Below are positions 23,606-35,068 of a DNA stretch of 64,000 bases, piece after piece. The DNA is from Gadus chalcogrammus (Eukaryota; Chordata; Actinopteri; Gadiformes; Gadidae): positions 1,136,083 to 1,200,082 of the forward strand of contig NC_079416.1 in the NCBI RefSeq assembly GCF_026213295.1, in the 5' to 3' direction. The notes under the pieces were generated by a model. The model saw nothing but the letters and a program-made list of their open reading frames with translations. It searched no databases and was not told the origin of the DNA. Each line of letters opens with the position of its first letter. The stretch's first letter is position 1. The translations under genes and the position numbers were made by a program.

Positions 23606-25136
23606 CATGGTCAGCACACTTGACCAGCCAGAGGACCAGGCGCAGCAGTCTGACCCGGAGGCGGGAGTAAGCATGTGCACGAAGCGCACTTGCGTCAATG
23701 CCCGCCTCCGGGTCCGTGAGCTCGAAAGGGAGCTGGCAGACCTCCGTACTGTGAGTGAATGAAAAATACATAGCACTTATACATTCTTTCCATGATCTAT
23801 TTATTTCAATAAATTACATTACAGTGTCATTAATTTGCTGTCCTTTTTCTCTTGCTGTTTGTTTTTTCTCTCTGCAGAGGCAGCCCCAATACCGGCCCCA
23901 ATACCGGCCCCGGAGGAGGAGGAGGAGGAGGAGGAGGAAGCCCCCGGCCACGGAGGAGGAGGAGGAGGAGGAGGAGGAGGTGGAGCAGCAAACCCTGAAA
24001 GCGGTCAAGCACAAACTACCATTTGGCACTCTTGGGGTGAGAAGATAATTGATTAGTGTAATACATAATCATTTTGCCCAAGGCCAAAGTATGTAACTTA
24101 ATCATGTCTTGTTATTGTTTTTCTCTCTACCCAGAAAAAGAGCAAGCTGCAAAAAAAATCTGCTGCTGCTAAGGAGGAGGAGGAGGAGGAAGAGAAGGAT
24201 GGAGGAGGAGGAGGAGGCACCAGGGATGTGGTGAGTGGGATGGATTAGTTCATCAATAATTTTACAAATCTTTACCAAGTGTAGAACCAATGAGGACATG
24301 CGGTCATGCAAAAGTGGTGTTAATTATGTTTCTTTTTCGCGCAGTCGGCCTCACCGGTGTTCATGTCCCTCCTCAAAGGGAAGAGCAGGGGCTCAACCTT
24401 GAGGAACATAAAGTTTGGGACCTCCATGGGTAAGAAATAACACATTGTGTATTTGGGCAGGTGTGTCAAGTGTTGTCAAGCTACATTCCTCATCATGTGT
24501 TGCATCTTTACAGACACTTACCTTGAGGAGTATGGCAAATACCTCTTCTGCCCGAAAGGGACAAAGAAGATGAAAGAGAATAGCGTGTCGAAGGCCAGCC
24601 GAGCAAAGGTGTTCCTCAAATTCTTGACGCTCGGCTGGCCTTCCATCAAATATTGGACTTGGGAATTCCTTTCCCAAGTTTTTTTGCAATGTCCCCCTCA
24701 TAAAGACGTAAGTAGTGAATTTTTGATGATGATAATGATGTAGTACTCAAAACATATGACTAATTACAGCCTGGTCTTTCTACAGCTACCCTGCTGCGCT
24801 GGCCTGGCCCCGACCACACTCGTTTTGTATGTGGGCCAGGCCATCTCCTTCATGGAGTACTTCCGCGATACCCCGGCTAAATACTCCCGAGTGACCAACG
24901 GCCAGCTGGTCATGGTCACCCGGGAGTTGAGAAAACTGATGAAAGACCTCAACAGGAACGTCCTTGGCCACCAGTCACTGGTGAAACAGGGCAAACAGTT
25001 GAGACTGGTGGCCAAGGAGGACCTGGCCAAGTGCCAGCTCCTGGCCAAGGAAAAGATCCCCTCTCTACTCTGTGAGAGTCTCTCTGTCTCTGTCTCTGTC
25101 TCTGTCTCTGTCTCTGTCTCTGTCTCTGTCTCTGTC

Positions 25137-25395
25137 TGTGAAGATGTGAATGGCATCTTCACTGTTTTTAAACATGTTTGAAAAGATTCACGTGCTCCTG
25201 TCTGGCTGGTTAGCCGTGATAGTCCGCAGCTGTGGCTCATAGGCTAATTGAGCCACACCCATTCTGGTGCTCTTTAAGAGGGCCAGAGTTTTAGACTGGA
25301 GGGGCTGGAGTTGTGCAAGTGACTCGACAGTTGTGCTGTGTTTTAAGTAAAGAGATGCTTTTTAACAACAACAATGTGTGTGAAGAACGCTCTTT
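25137..25395. other. unassigned insertion between two CT-rich microsatellites
   Basis: The sequence begins TGTGAAGATG and ends TTTTTCA between (TCTCTG)n at 25076-25136 and (TC/TCTCTG)n at 25396-25430. It has a CTTTAAGAGG box and AAGTAAAGAG. It could be a solo LTR in an intron of the transposase-like gene, but no certain duplication can be read in repetitive flanks. Confidence 0.35.
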
Positions 25396-28087
25396 TTCAC
25401 TCTCTCTCTGTCTCTGTCTCTGTCTCCTCTTCCTGTGAAAAAGAAATGTAAATTGAATTTGTTTATTTATGTGTTTATTTCTTTGTTTTTAATTCCAGCA
25501 CAACGAGTCTACCTTCCATCCGGCTGGACACACACGTTGCCTGAAGTGGACCAGAGGTGGATGTCAAAGGCTCTTTTCAGCTGGACCACACAGGGGCATC
25601 CAGAACTGGACTTTAGCAGGGTGGACAAACTTTGGTGGTATCCTCCACAGGTGCCACTGAAGACCAGTGATTTTCCTTTGTTGGAAAATTACTTTGGCCA
25701 TCCCCTGCTGCTCTGGATGCCACGAAAGCTGTGGCAAGTCAAGCTGACCTGTCCGCATCCAGACTGCAACAAAAAAACTTCTGACCTCAGCTGGCCTGCA
25801 TCAAAAGATCAGGCTGGTGGTGGCTGTGGGGAAGATGTACTTTGTTGCATCTGAGTACCTGGCCTGCAGACGATGCAAGCGGAAGGTCAGCTCGACATTG
25901 GCCACAGGGTGCAGTTCCCTTGCATCCTCACATCTAAACTTGCATGTGATGTTGAGGTAGCAAGTTTGATGCGTCAGCGAGGGCTGGGAAACGGCAGCAG
26001 CCAGATCCAACGGAAGCTGCAGGAGCGTCATGCTGAGGTCTGGTTGCAGAAAACAGCCCAGTATCTGACAGCTTGCAAGGGAATTGCCAGTACTGTCACG
26101 TCGGGCCTGATCCTGCCTGTGACATTTAAACCTGCACCTGTCATGCTTACTGTCCCCAAGCATCGGTGGCTGATGCAGGTTTATGCCCAGGATGTCCTAC
26201 CAAGGCAACCATCACGTCACAGTGTGGGCGTGTGTTGAAGATGGACTCACAAAAAAGGTTGCCCGAAAGCTGGCAGGACACAGCTATGGCACCGCTACCT
26301 GGGCAACCAATGTTGGCAATGAGCATGGACAGGTGATCATGTCCGTGCTCACTGCCAGCGAAGGTTATGGTCTCGGACCAATGATCGAGGGCCTCATTAG
26401 GAGATACAGAGTGGCTCGGGTGGCTCCTCCCGAAGTGCTATATGTTGCTGTGGACTGCTGTGGCAACACTCTTCTGAGGAGGATGTTTGAAGAGTGGGAG
26501 CAGATGATCATCCGGTTGGACATATGGCATTTCATGCGGAGGTTTGCTGTGGGTTGCACTACTGACTCTCATCAGTTATACGCAAGCTTCATGAGTCGCC
26601 TCAGCCACTGCATCTTCATGTGGGACCAGGATGACCTGACGGCTCTGAAGGAGGCCAAGCGTGCAGAGCTAGTAGCTGACCGGAAGCATCCATCCGAGGC
26701 TGATGTGATGCGCTGTATCAGGCGAAGCGAGCTAGCACTGCATTGCAGGAGAACCACCCGCGGGACCAAGGAGACCCAGGCTCTGATTGAAAGCCATATC
26801 CAGGCCTATGATGGAGACAGGGGTCGTGACACTCTGGGAGTCCCTTTGATCAACTCGGCCCGGATGAGTGCGATCCTGAAGTACGATCCCAGACATTTAT
26901 CTTTTTATTTTTTACAGGTGACACCTTCTTCCAGGCGTATCTTTTGGATGGACTTGCGAGGTCGAATGAGGACCGGGCTGTGGCAGCGACGACAATAGAT
27001 GAGCAGCAGCATTCGTACAACCATCTTCTCCGTCACGCTGTTAACAGTCTTGCAGAGGATGTTCTGGGCGAGAAGATCATCCCTTACGTCGGGCCAAGAA
27101 AATACACTGGTAGATAACTATTATATTTGTTGTTTCTTTGTGACAATTTCAAGTTTACAAATACCATAAGTTATTATATAAAATCCTGGTATATTATCTA
27201 ATTGTCAGTGTTTTTATATTTTAAAGGTGAGCTTATCAGAGTGGAATATCTCTATGATCAAACCGGTAAAGTTCTGCAGGACTACAATTTGGCCATTGAG
27301 GAGTCAGAGACCTCAGATTTTTCTGTAGAGGTGGATGAACGCCACGCTGAACTTGAGGAGTTTCAGGACATCACTGTCCACACCTCCGAGACGGAACGAA
27401 CACCTGCTGCCTCCTCTCAAGCACTGGCCTCTGTGGTCCCTCCATCACCAGTACCAACACGTCCTGCACCGTGGCAACGACCTCTGTGGTCCCTCCATCA
27501 CCAGCACCAACACGTCCTGCGTCCTGCACCGTAGCAACGGCGGATCTTCCAGCAGTTGAAGAGTCCATTCCACATGATGTAAAAAATCCCTTCTTTAAAT
27601 GTATATTTACATTTGTAAACAAAATCTGAGTTGTTTTATCTGTGCTCTCATATAATTAATAGTATTCATTGCTGCTATCAAAAGTTCTACAATTATTTCT
27701 CATTTTAGGATTCTGTTGGACCTGACAATATTCAGGGGTATGGAGCTGTGCAGGACTTGGCAAAGGTACTGTTTGGCCTCAGAGGCCACCGTCTGGCCTT
27801 GACTGGAGAGGAGTGCGCCCAGATCATCACCCTGTGGCAGGCGTTGGGGGAGTTTGACAAGAGGAAGACCGTTTACCCGCCACGTCACCAATATTGCCTG
27901 AAACAGGGACGATTCAGGGCCACTAAGATTGTGGCACCCGGTGTGGAGAGCACCAAAAGGTATGTTAAATTAAGCAAACACAAGGTCTTGATTGCCTAAA
28001 CTTTTAAAATAACTGAAACTGGCTGAAATTTCGCCTCCAGCTTTAGTTTATTAAAGGATCACCATAAGCTGACGCCTTAACGACCAG

Positions 28088-29302
28088 GGCCCTGTACCAC
28101 GAAGCTCGCTTAGAGGGTTAGCGAGGTATGTTGAGCTCCAAGCCTGGGTTAGTTGTACCACGAAAGTCGATCTCTTTTAGCGTCGCTGTATCACCATGGT
28201 GACTTATGCTCGCAACCAAACCTGGTCGGGAGCAGTTTTTCGGCTTAGTCTAGCCGGAGATCGGCTACTTAAATCGGCGTGCGCAGGTTCCTAGCCCCTC
28301 CTCTGACAATGGCGTCACCATTTGTGGGTGTTCCCGTGGACCCCGGCGCACTTCTCGTACAGGCGTCTCTCCGGAGACAGAGGGTTTTACGGGACAGAAC
28401 CGATCCCTTGGCATTGTCTGACGATATTCAGATTTCAGACTTTATTGTCATTGTGCAAACAACGAAATTGGGGTTCTTCATGAGAGATACAGATTCTCAT
28501 CAGAGGGTGTTCGTTATTTGATCGTCCTTTTGGACCTTATGTAGACAATGATTACTGTTGCGCATTGTGTCTCTGTGACAGTGTGCTGGAGTGGAGGTAG
28601 CGCGTCAGTCTTGAATTTCTGCCCGGGGTGTTCGACTCACAAGTAATGCAAATGTATGTGAAGCTTAAAAAGTCCTAATTCTCATGCATATGGAATACTT
28701 ATTCACTAAAGCTTATGAAATTATATTTTTGTGCTTATTTCGAACTTGAAGCCATATTTTCAAGGCCGTGCTGGCACCACATCTATGGGGGTAAATTGCA
28801 TGATGATAGACCGGCGAAATTGAACCCCGGTCGCTGGCGTTCGGGTCTTATACCAATCCATTACGCTAGAGCCACTACCTCACAGCAGTCGAAAACATGC
28901 CATACATTTCTTAAATAGGGTGTATTTAAAGTGAATTCCCTAAATGATAGAATAAGGCAGGATGGACGTTGCTTATGCATTTTTAAATCATCATCATTCT
29001 ATTTGGATTAATGGTGAACAATTCTGCATTTGGCATAGTTATTTTACAAACAATATGCAGAATATTTTCACTTAAACGCATATAGACTGATTGATCTATC
29101 GTAAAGGTGAGAAAAATGACGCAAAAAACGCCCCTTTCACGTGAACGCGCACTGAACCTAAAGCGGAAAACCTGGTTCAACTAATTGAATCTAAAGTGAG
29201 CTTCGTGGTACCATTTAACTCTGATTGCGAGTTGCGGCTCTGTCGAGCCAGGTTTTCCCAAGAAAGCCTGGGTATGTTCAGCGAGCTTCGTGGTATAGGG
29301 CA
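28088..29302 (+). mobile_element. PIF/Harbinger element, uninterrupted copy
   Basis: Inverted termini are GGCCCTGTACCACGAAGC at the left and TGCCCTATACCACGAAGC reading in from the right. CAG duplications lie at 28085-28087 and 29303-29305. It is 1,215 bp, in inverse orientation to the copy at 11751-17121. A transposase N-terminal fragment (MASPFVGVPVD..., 28309 onwards) is followed by unrelated sequence, so it is a deletion derivative. It sits in the intron after the last recognisable exon of the transposase-like pseudogene. Confidence 0.9.
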
Positions 29303-29427
29303 CAGCTTATCTTCCTGGGGTCCAAAACATATATTACATAAGACAATAGTCATTTAAACAAACAGAAACATTTAAAAAAACAAGACAAGACAACATAATT
29401 ATGCACAGATATTAAGAAATGTATTTA

Positions 29428-29614
29428 ACAACAAAAATAGCACAGTGAGTAAGGATCACGCATTGAAAACACGCTGTTAACAGTCTTGCAGAGGATGTTC
29501 TGGGCGAGAAGATCATCCCTTACGTCGGGCCAAGAAAATACACTGGTAGATAACTATTATATTTTTTAACTATTATACAACAAAAATAGCACAGTGAGTA
29601 AGGATCACGCATTG
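29428..29614. repeat. 38-bp direct repeat bracketing a copied 95-bp exon piece
   Basis: ACAACAAAAATAGCACAGTG... (38 bp) lies at 29428-29465 and 29577-29614. Between them 29470-29565 is an exact copy of about 27033-27127, the end of an exon of the transposase-like pseudogene with its splice donor. The remainder of 29303-30054 holds nothing recognised. Confidence 0.9.
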
Positions 29615-30054
29615 CACCAATTTCACTCAAATATCTACAACTTTTGATATCTACACAAGGCAGGGTTATCTGAACTCAAACTATAGATAAATAACAATAA
29701 TCATCAAATGTGTATTCTTTGTCTTCATCATCGCAAATGGCCAAGTTTGGCTAAGGAATTGACAGGCCTAATTCCCATATCTTCACATATTTGTGCGACA
29801 GTATAGTACGGTACAGTAAAAATAAATACGATTTTGGGTGCTAACTATATTTATCATTGTTCATTACAATACGATATATTTGATACAACATTATTATTCA
29901 TTTGCATAAGGATCTGGACATTTTTCGGACGATATGAATGTACAATAGTCATATGATTATAACGAATTAGGAACGAGCGGGATTCGACGCGACGAGATTG
30001 GAATGTCTTTTAGGGTATTATTGGAACTTTACCTCGACAATTAGGCTGCGTCCT

Positions 30055-30220
30055 GCAGGGGCGGTGGCGAGGGCAGGGGGATGTCTGGGGCGCTCCTGGC
30101 CCTCTCCCAGTCTTCATCCTTGTCCCTGCTGCCGCTCTCCTTCCGTGGTTTGATGAGCTTAGCGAGCGCCTTGGCCCCCGACCAGTGGCTCCTCCTTGGT
30201 CACACCGGGACCCGTCACAG
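30055..30220 (-). pseudogene. partial duplicate of ccdc88c linker exon
   Basis: This sequence is nearly identical to about 45038-45220, that is the 5' part of the Daple linker exon plus some intron next to its acceptor, in the same orientation. Encoded phrases such as [12 protein letters not shown] are recognisable, with a small deletion at the acceptor. Because intron sequence is included it is a DNA-level duplication, not a retrocopy. It joins abruptly to an L2 fragment at about 30221. Confidence 0.85.
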
Positions 30221-30740
30221 GGTGCAGCAGCAAGACTTTTGACTGGGTCAAAAAAGTGGGAGCATATCACTCCCGTTCTTGCTTCCCATCACTGGCTGCC
30301 AGTACAACAAAGGATCATTTTTAACTGTTCTTATGGTGTTCAAAGCCATCAATGGTAAGGCCCCATCTTATATATCAGACCTTTTACACCCCCACTCAGC
30401 CACTAGGTCCCTTAGATCCTCTAATAAGGGTCTTCTACATCCCCCGCTCCAGACTGAAACAAAAAGGTGACAGGGGCTTACGGTGTAGGTGCTCCGCGCT
30501 TGTGGAACCAGCTGCCAACCGACATACGTGATGCCCCCTCCATTTATGCCTTTAAATCAAGGCTCCAAACCCATCTGTACAACCTTGCCTTCCCCTTCCA
30601 TTAAATATCTGACCTCTGCACTACTGCCTTTGTTGTGTGTGGATGTCCGGTTTCATGTCTTTTATTTGTATTTTATTCTAATGTTATTTTGCCTACTGAA
30701 TGCACTATGTACAGCACTTTGGTCAGTGCAAACTGTTATA
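30221..30740 (+). mobile_element. L2-type LINE 3'-end fragment
   Basis: The plus-strand frames are broken but recognisable: HWLPVQQRIIF, VFKAINGKAPSYISDLL, GAPRLWNQLPTDIRD-like and FKSRLQTHLYNLAFPFH. This is the C-terminal end of an L2/Maui-type ORF2 with its 3' UTR. It starts abruptly at the Daple exon copy. Confidence 0.85.
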
Positions 30741-31124
30741 AATGTACTTTTATAAATACATTTTAATTACTAACTACATGGTGCAGAGTATCTGCTAACT
30801 ACAGAGCAGAGTTCTACATGTACAGTATTGGGACCCGCATGTGGTCGACAGTACAAAATCTGCACAGGTTCTTAAATTGGATAATAGGGACTTTAAGCAG
30901 CAACGTTTTATGGGAGGAGTGGTCACTGGGCATCAGTGCCCCTCCCCCCCCCCCCCCCCTTCCCGTCCAGAGGAGTGGACACTGGGCATCAGTGCCCCCC
31001 CCCTGTATTAAATGGAGTTTTAAGGAATACCTTTGTTATTTGATATAAAGGGACATTTCAAGCAATAATACAAAGAAGCAATCGGCATATACATATTTTT
31101 TATATGTTTATACTGATTGTTATG

Positions 31125-31280
31125 TAAGGGATAATGTAGGCCTATAGAACGCCGGTCATTATTGGGAAAATAAGCCCCGACAGGGCGAACCGGACACCGA
31201 CGCAAAGCGGAGGTGTCTTGCTTCGCCATGAAGGGGCTTATTTTCGATAATGACCGGCGACGTTCTGTACATTATCCCAC
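31125..31280. mobile_element. foldback MITE
   Basis: GGGATAATGTAGGCCTATAG, GAACGCCGGTCATTATTGGG and AAAATAAGCCCC are mirrored inverted at 31215-31277 (GGGGCTTATTTTCGATAATG, ACCGGCGACGTTCTG, CATTATCCC). Arms are about 60 bp. It is followed by the dispersed repeat at 31290-31520. Confidence 0.75.
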
Positions 31281-31289
31281 TTATTACAC

Positions 31290-31520
31290 TGCTACTTGCC
31301 AAAACGAAAAAATAACTTCACACGGTGTCTTTTTAAAATGTGTTTGTTACCAGCATTCGAACTGTTGATCAGCAGAGAAATAGTCTGCTAAATAAGTTGT
31401 TGTTGCTTAGCAACCTAGTACGCTGGGGTTGATAAGTTACCTTACTACTTGCGGAGTTATACGAAAGACGGCAAAGAAATCCACTTCATTTGCCAGCGGT
31501 CAATTATTATACCATTGAGT
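31290..31520. repeat. dispersed repeat, copy 1 (copy 2 at 48995-49205)
   Basis: TTGCCAAAACGAA-ATAACTTCACA, GAGAAATAGTCTGC, GGTTGATAAGTTACC and TACTTGCGGAG-TATACGAAAGAC are shared with 48995-49205, same orientation, roughly 80% identity. It is non-coding and probably the body of the adjacent MITE family. Confidence 0.8.
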
Positions 31521-32479
31521 TGCATATCTCTGAAGTTGATGTCAGTCGTTCATGAGTCAGTTCAATGTTATAAGCATAAAGTCAAAGTCAAGATTTGTAA
31601 TAAATGTCCTTGTGCAGAATAAATCCTGCGATCGAGACTAATGAAAGCTTGGTTTCTTGGCTCGATTCTTAAAAAGCAGACCACAGGATTTATGGCAACA
31701 CACCCTCTTGGCTAGCAATAATAGAGGACACTTGCGAAAAACTGGTAAAAAATGCATCCGTCTCATGATCATCGAACTTGACATGAGGTTTCATAAAGTC
31801 TCAAACATTTTATTCACGCCACAAAATCACTCGCACACACACACAGTCCCACTTCGGGGGTCATCACTGTATTCCCCGGCTGGACCTTTTTCTTGGTCCA
31901 AGTGCAAAATGGGAGAAGAACAACAACAATCCTCAGGCTTCACACATTCATGTATAGCAGGTTAGACAGGCAAGTCGCCCACCACCATTTCATCACGCAT
32001 GTGTTTTACATGGGCCAGTTTACGAGCTGAGAAAATGTGAATTAGTATTGTAAAGTACACAAAAGTATGACATTTTCTTTTTACAAACAGTGGGATCTTA
32101 AACTAGATTTAGCATGATACTCAACTGTATCTTTATTTAATTGTATTAAAGTACTGTACATTCTTACAAATTTGTACTACTGTTAACATTCCCAGTGGTA
32201 CAAATAATCGGACAACACAAACAAAAATACCCTCAGCTTTTTTTCATAAACAAAATATTGGTTGATATTTGCATAAGGTAATGTACCTTAACATAAATGC
32301 TTTGACTACTTTAATAATATGAATATTTTTTTATTACTTGCAGCTAAAGCTTAATCAGATCAAAAGTACTCCACTGTACATTTCCTGATAGTCCAGTTCA
32401 TCAGGACATATTGGGTGTGGTTTCATGCGAGTTTCACAGTTCATTTGTAGCACACCCAAAGGAACATTAAGGCCATTGA

Positions 32480-34288
32480 AAGTTCATCAACAACCTTTAT
32501 TGATAATCGGACCTCTCTTTAGGAATCGGAGCATTCCTAGTTGAACCAGATAACCCACCACATCAAACGACTCAAAACAAAAGAATCGTGTGGAAATGCA
32601 GCTTCTTGAATTGGTGCCCAGTGGATTATGTTGGTCATAATCATGAGTTCTCCCTGTGGTTCCGCTGTAGTTTGTAGTTAATGTTATTTGATTGCCGTTA
32701 AAACAAAACACTTCACACTCATGTCTCAGCCTACATGTGTAAATGCATCCCTCTTATAACCTTCTCTATAGCCACCAATACAGTGAAACGACCTAGTGAT
32801 GTTACCGAGTTCAAAACGGTGTGTGGGGGTTGTCCATCAAGCATTAGTCAAGCCACACATTTCCCAAGATGGTGCTTGACATATGAAGAACGATGTGTTT
32901 GTTTGTACTGTAAGGCACCGTGTTATACATAAGGGTAGGGTAAGTGGTATTAGTCAGTGTCGATAGGTCATAAAGATGGAGTACAGACAGACAGTAGAGG
33001 GAACATATAAGATTGTAATTAATCTTGTATGTTCCCTCTCCCGCAGTCCTCCGTCTCCCTGCCTCCTCCGTCTTGTCTTCTTCCCCCTTGTTGTATCCCA
33101 GTATCCTCCTTCGTTTGTCACCTCTCCCTTTGTATCCCAGTATCCTCCTCCATCTGTCATCTTCCCAATTTTGTACCCAAGTATCCTCCTCCCTCATAAC
33201 TTCCTGCACATCCCTCTCTCTCTGGCCAGACCCTTTCCATCTTCTAGTTGTGTTATTAGCATCAAACGCACAGGATGAGAAAATGTCATGTCAATTTTTA
33301 TCCATCTACCCATTAGCGGCCTGACAATGAAAACCTCAAACCAAACTGAACTGCAACCTGCTATGTTGTGTTTTAGAGGTGTTGAGCCAGTGTTACACTG
33401 GGATGGAAAATGGTGATGGTTTTCACAGTGAAACCACCAAACTCTAGTTTGTAAACCAATAACCACATCATTGGTTTTCGCTTTCAGAGGGGAGCTCAAA
33501 ATTACATGAGTTTCCTCTAGTTGCATATTTCTTAAAAGTTCCCCCTCCTTTCTGTTCATTAAGATGGCAAATCTTTGGTCGAGAGCACACGTCCACACAG
33601 CGTATTTAATGGTAGCTTTAGTTCAACTTTGAAAGTAAGGTCAGGATACATCAAGCACTGAGAACAATCAAGCCAGCGCATCCTCTACGGTGGTTTCCTT
33701 GTATCTGCTCTCTCCAAAGACGAGAGTGAGCAGGGAATGAAGTCCAGCAGTGGATCGTTGTGGATGGCCGACCGAGCCCAAGAAGTCAGTAGCAAGTATC
33801 CAGTTGGAAGTTCACGTCGGCGTTACCAAAACGGACTCCGGTATGCCATTCAGCATTTTAGTAGGCGTATTGTGCCATGTGGAATGAGTCATGTAGAGTG
33901 TATGAAGGAAGGGCCAATATATAATCATCCTTACACCTCCAGGTTCAACAATAGCTGAATGTTGAAGAACTCCAGATATATAATAAAATAATGCATTTTG
34001 ATGAGCTCATTGAATCTTCAGTACGGTTCGGTACAATGACAATATCCAGGTGCAGTTTTCTGTATGCAGGGGTAAGCTGTTTAAAGAGCCCGTATAAAGC
34101 CCAGCCAGTAGGGTTGTAGCAGGGTATTGTTTAAGTAGCCCACACAGAGCCCAGCCAGTAGGGTTGTAGCAGGGTGTTGTTTAAGTAGCCCGTACAGAGC
34201 CAAGCCAGTAGGGTTGTAGCAGGGTACCCCCCCAGTTAAAGACAAGAACTCAACAAGATCAGCACACCATCCAAGTTGAGTCCAGGAT
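32480..34288 (-). other. ccdc88c: probable 3' UTR of ccdc88c
   Basis: This region follows the stop codon in gene orientation and contains no recognisable ORF. A minus-strand AATAAA near 32496-32501 could be the polyadenylation signal. Another AATAAA lies near 31810. Local features are a roughly 60-bp tandem repeat with the phrase 'gccagtagggttgtagcagggt' in three copies at 34095-34225, a hairpin at 32996-33039 and short tandem repeats at 33085-33190. The true 3' end needs transcript data. Confidence 0.5.
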
Positions 34289-35068
34289 TTAGACACAGCC
34301 GTACTCGTACCAAACGGTCTGGGGGTCGTTGTTGGGGTCCGGGGAGGCTGGTTTGCTATCGAGACGTTCGGCAGAAGCACACCGTGCTATCTCACCGCCT
34401 TTATCGTTGCCCTCCCTCCGCCCCTCCCTCTGCTCGGGCTCGTCATCAGAGCGTGGTGATTGGACCGCCCTCACCGGCGACACCATGGCAACCTCTCCTC
34501 GATGGTGATAGGAGAGCGAAGTGGTAGAGATGGAGGTTGGAACTCTTTCTCTCTCCCTCTCTCTCTCTCTTTCTGCGTACCTCTCCGTTTGCAGATTGAG
34601 AGAGGATGAGTGGTGGAGAGGAGCCGTCGGACACCCTCCCTCTCCCGGTAAGCTGCCTGAACCGGCGACGCATGCAGAAAGTGGACGTTGGCTGCCGTTG
34701 GTCGGCCCCCCTGGTCTTCTGAGCAGGACCTCCGGTTGGCCCAGGGGGCTGTCGTCTGCACGGTAGACGTCCGCTCCGTTGGAACGGAGCAGGTCGGCCG
34801 AGGCCAGGCTGTAGGCCCTGCTCGGTGATTGGCTGTAGGCCCTGCTCGGTGATTGGCTGTAGGCCCTGCTCGGTGATTGGCTGGGTGTTTGACCTACAGG
34901 GAGGCGGGGAAAAGGCTTAACGGTCTGGCCTGGCCTCTGATTGCCCGGCTGGACGGTGGGTGTGACATAATGGGTGGGAAGGGCCTGTTCCCGCTCAGCC
35001 GGGGCCGAGAGGGCGGGACTTCTGGTGAAATAGTCGGCCATCAAATCTTCCTTGCTGCCGGTGGAGAC
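34289..35068 (-). CDS. ccdc88c: ccdc88c terminal coding exon with PDZ-binding motif
   Basis: A 780-bp last exon starting in phase 0 with [18 protein letters not shown] (human Daple has a DDLLSDYFRK-type stretch here). It includes a threefold SQSPSRAY repeat, [12 protein letters not shown], an arginine-glutamate run, [13 protein letters not shown], and the C-terminus [12 protein letters not shown] followed by TAA at 34289-34291. The Y-G-C-V end is the Dishevelled-binding PDZ ligand of Daple. An upstream Met just outside the exon is not the start, because the exon begins at the splice acceptor at 35068. Confidence 0.96.
   Translation of the reverse strand, partial: VSTGSKEDLMADYFTRSPALSAPAEREQALPTHYVTPTVQPGNQRPGQTVKPFPRLPVGQTPSQSPSRAYSQSPSRAYSQSPSRAYSLASADLLRSNGADVYRADDSPLGQPEVLLRRPGGPTNGSQRPLSACVAGSGSLPGEGGCPTAPLHHSSSLNLQTERYAERERERERERVPTSISTTSLSYHHRGEVAMVSPVRAVQSPRSDDEPEQREGRREGNDKGGEIARCASAERLDSKPASPDPNNDPQTVWYEYGCV

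Larger units (their letters stand above)
20468..27959 (+). pseudogene. decayed multi-exon transposase-like gene (DUF6729-type fish family)
   Basis: Exons with good splice sites: 20468-20793 continued at about 23606-23750 (split by an L2), 23878-24036, 24135-24230, 24345-24429, 24514-24707, 24786-25071, 25499 to about 26895, 26918-27109, 27227-27578, 27709-27959. The N-terminal part has acidic and Gly-rich runs and a domain with LRNIKFGTSM and GWPSIKYWTWEF. The C-terminal part has CPHPDC, YLACRRCKRK, VLYVAVDCCG, IRLDIWHFMRRFAVGCTTDS, CRRTTRGTKETQAL, YVGPRKYTGELIRVEYL and GRFRATK-APGVESTKR. I recall this block order from many fish multicopy proteins containing DUF6729. The function is unknown and transposase-like. 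Lesions: L2 insertion, an extra A in an A-run near 25770, a frame break near 25890, another near 26255, loss of an exon before 26918, and a shifted Pro-rich repeat at 27430-27535. Confidence 0.7.

Noticed and set aside
23835..24056. Alternative acidic/Gly-rich reading frame of the exon at 23878-24036
   Set aside because: The phase from the preceding exon gives the RQPQYRP...KAVKHKLPFGTLG frame. The other frame does not join either neighbour.
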